A program made the position numbers and the translations under genes. Of a stretch of 8,301 nucleotides of DNA, positions 7,082 to 8,301 are shown piece after piece. The first letter of the stretch is position 1, and each line of letters opens with the position of its first letter. A model generated the notes under the pieces. It saw only the letters and a program-made list of their open reading frames with translations, was not told where the DNA came from and did not search any database. The DNA comes from an uncultured Aliterella sp. (GTDB lineage Bacteria > Cyanobacteriota > Cyanobacteriia > Cyanobacteriales > Chroococcidiopsidaceae): assembly GCA_905479905.1 (NCBI GenBank), contig CAJQOK010000083.1:1-8301 (forward strand). Reading direction: 5' to 3'.

Positions 7082-7558
7082 ATGAACTGGCAAGAAGTTT
7101 GTGCAGATACAGCATTGCAAGGTATTCCTTACAAAATTGAGCTTAATCGCTGGGGACAAATTGTTATGAGTCCAGCGAAAAATAAACACTCAGTTTATCA
7201 AGGTTTAATTCAATCAATAATTCAATCGATGGTTAAAGAAGGATTAACTTACCCAGAGTGTCCCATTCAAACAGAAGATAATGTAAAAGTAGCTGATGTG
7301 GTGTGGATTTCTAGAGAGCGATATCAACAAATTAAAAATGACGATGTTTGCTCCGTTGCTCCAGAAATTTGCATCGAAATAAAATCATCTAGCAATACTC
7401 AAGAAGAAATGAAGTTTAAAAAAGAACTTTATTTCAAAGCTGGTGCAGCAGAATTTTGGTTGTGTAATGAGAACGGAGAAATGAGTTTTTATAGTAAAGA
7501 GGGTCAGATGATAAATTCAGCAATTGTGCCAAATTATCCTGTTTACGTTGAACTTTAA
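7082..7558 (+). CDS. Uma2 family (DUF820) putative PD-(D/E)XK nuclease
   Basis: Encodes 158 residues, somewhat shorter than many Uma2 proteins (about 180-200) but apparently complete. The family has the restriction-endonuclease fold and is greatly multiplied in cyanobacterial genomes; its biological role is poorly known. Seen here are the N-terminal WQEVCAD and ELNRWGQIVMSPA with E20, VKVADVVW with the candidate catalytic Asp72, and PEICIEIKSSSN containing E99-x-K101, so a D...ExK set is kept. These are followed by the helix EEMKFKKELYFKAGAAEFWLC (109-129), which is typical of the family. It starts 3 bases after glcF, so it probably shares its transcript, but nothing links it to glycolate metabolism. 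The nuclease activity is inferred from the fold and motif only. Confidence 0.85.
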   Translation: MNWQEVCADTALQGIPYKIELNRWGQIVMSPAKNKHSVYQGLIQSIIQSMVKEGLTYPECPIQTEDNVKVADVVWISRERYQQIKNDDVCSVAPEICIEIKSSSNTQEEMKFKKELYFKAGAAEFWLCNENGEMSFYSKEGQMINSAIVPNYPVYVEL

Positions 7559-7581
7559 AAGTAACTTGCGAGAGCGGTAGT

Positions 7582-7616
7582 ATCCCCCCTAGCCCCCCTT
7601 AAAAAGGGGGAAAAAT
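7582..7616. repeat. C-rich hairpin repeat
   Basis: The segment carries two C-runs (CCCCCCTAGCCCCCC) followed by TTAAAAAGGGGGAAAAA. The arm 7594-7600 (CCCCCTT) pairs perfectly with 7604-7610 (AAGGGGG) across a 3-base loop. I recall very similar C6-TAG-C6 / G5 segments scattered between genes in many cyanobacterial genomes, so it is likely one member of a dispersed repeat. It lies between the convergent uma2 and P450 genes. The bases after the stem on the plus strand are A rather than T, so it is not a standard intrinsic terminator on that strand. Confidence 0.6.
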
Positions 7617-7664
7617 CTTCTTTATTAACTACCAATCAAAAGACTTTCAAAATATCCTCTTAAC

Positions 7665-8301
7665 TTATTGGCTGCTAACAAGTTCTTTAGAAGTATGACG
7701 CTGGGTTGCAACCAACCACTTACCGCCGGAAGGTGCTAGGGTAATACCGCGACGAACAGGTTTTACTGCTTGAGTTCCAGAAATTGCCAAACTGTAGCGA
7801 GACATCACTGTTGCCAGCACTAATTTCATCTCGTATAAAGCGAATGCCATGCCAATACAGCGCCGATTGCTGCCCCCAAAGGGTATGTACTCGTCGTACT
7901 GGGAAAATTGCCGCTCTAAAAAGCGCTCTGGCTTAAATTGGTTAGGTTCTGGGTAAAGGTCTGGGCGGTGGTGAGTTAAGTAAATGCAGGGAGTAATCAA
8001 AGTATCTTTCTCAAATTGCCCCATAATATTAATAGGAGCATTGGCAATCCGAAAAAAGCCAGCATGGCGATCGGGTAAATTCGCAGTGTCTCTTGACAAA
8101 CGGCATTTAGATAAGGAAGTTTTGAAATTGCACCAAAGTCTAAATTTCCTACCGTAGCCAAATCATCCAAAAGTTTGCTCTTAACTTCTGGCAAATGGTG
8201 AATCCAGTACAAAGCCCAAGTTAAAGCTGAAGCTGTAGTTTCATGTCCCACTATGAGTAAAGTTATCAACTCGTCGCGTAATTCTAGATCGCTCATTAAT
8301 T
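7665..8301 (-). pseudogene. Cytochrome P450 (CYP110-like), C-terminal part, with a one-base frameshift
   Basis: The 5' half lies beyond the window. The upstream frame (8301 to about 8055) gives the I helix with the oxygen-activating GHETT motif (about 8247-8233) and the K-helix ETLR (E codon at 8092-8090). After the A6 run on the plus strand (8052-8057) homology continues in the -1 frame: RIANAPINIMG, then PERF and the heme loop FGGSNRRCIG, with the heme-ligand Cys codon at 7859-7857, ending in TAA at 7667-7665. Reading across the T6 run gives a seamless family sequence PIAMLAFFRIANAP. So either one T was lost, the base is a sequencing error, or the ribosome slips there. If unshifted, translation stops at 7997 with a 20-residue foreign tail and no heme site. 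Motif wording resembles CYP110, a cyanobacterial family linked to fatty acid or terpene hydroxylation; the substrate is unknown. Apart from the shift, all core motifs are intact, which suggests a recent or artefactual break. Confidence 0.85.

Noticed and set aside
8052..8057. The P450 frameshift as proven programmed recoding
   Set aside because: The phase fits, but a homopolymer indel explains it equally well and the downstream stem is too close and too short. It is kept as a finding, not as an annotation.
7665..8296. Two separate small genes instead of one P450
   Set aside because: The two frames supply consecutive, non-repeating parts of a single P450 (I and K helices, then the heme domain) and join without gap at the T6 run. 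The apparent ATG of the downstream frame lies inside the overlap.

Overview
The window looks like chromosomal DNA from a cyanobacterium. It is AT-rich and carries four copies of the HIP1 octamer GCGATCGC (216-223, 774-781, 3244-3251, 5527-5534), where chance alone would give about 0.13 in 8.3 kb. The gene content also fits: a GlcD/GlcE/GlcF glycolate dehydrogenase, a DUF3352 protein, a Uma2-family protein, a CYP110-like cytochrome P450, and remains of a histidine kinase of the type common in cyanobacterial multidomain sensors. I cannot name the genus from sequence alone.

Layout, left to right. (1) Bases 1-347 are the 3' end of an osmoprotectant (glycine betaine/choline type) ABC transporter substrate-binding domain. 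(2) A leader of about 220 bp with a good extended -10 promoter precedes glcD (572-2044, +). (3) glcD converges on a DUF3352 gene (2109-3857, -). The two share a perfect 16-bp-stem terminator hairpin that contains the stop codon of the DUF3352 gene. (4) Bases 3858-4402 have no intact gene. They hold a decayed histidine kinase on the minus strand, with two in-frame stops and an internal deletion that removes the ATP-binding core. (5) glcE (4403-5707), glcF (5723-7078) and a Uma2 gene (7082-7558) run in one direction with gaps of 15 and 3 bases, so they are probably one transcript. (6) A C-rich hairpin repeat lies at 7582-7616. (7) The 3' part of a cytochrome P450 gene is on the minus strand (7665-8301). 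It is broken by a one-base frameshift in a run of six A/T pairs and is cut by the window end.

How the genes work together: GlcD (FAD catalytic subunit), GlcE (second FAD-domain subunit) and GlcF (iron-sulfur subunit) should form the glycolate dehydrogenase that oxidises photorespiratory 2-phosphoglycolate-derived glycolate to glyoxylate and passes electrons to the respiratory/quinone pool. Here glcD is separated from glcEF by about 2.4 kb holding the inverted DUF3352 gene and the dead kinase, so the subunits must be expressed from at least two promoters.

I see no mobile element with transposase, no CRISPR array and no tRNA or rRNA. The window is mostly ordinary metabolic chromosome and I found no clear new system. 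The points most worth checking are the P450 frameshift, which falls exactly on a U_UUU_UUC slippery heptamer in the right phase, and the kinase pseudogene.
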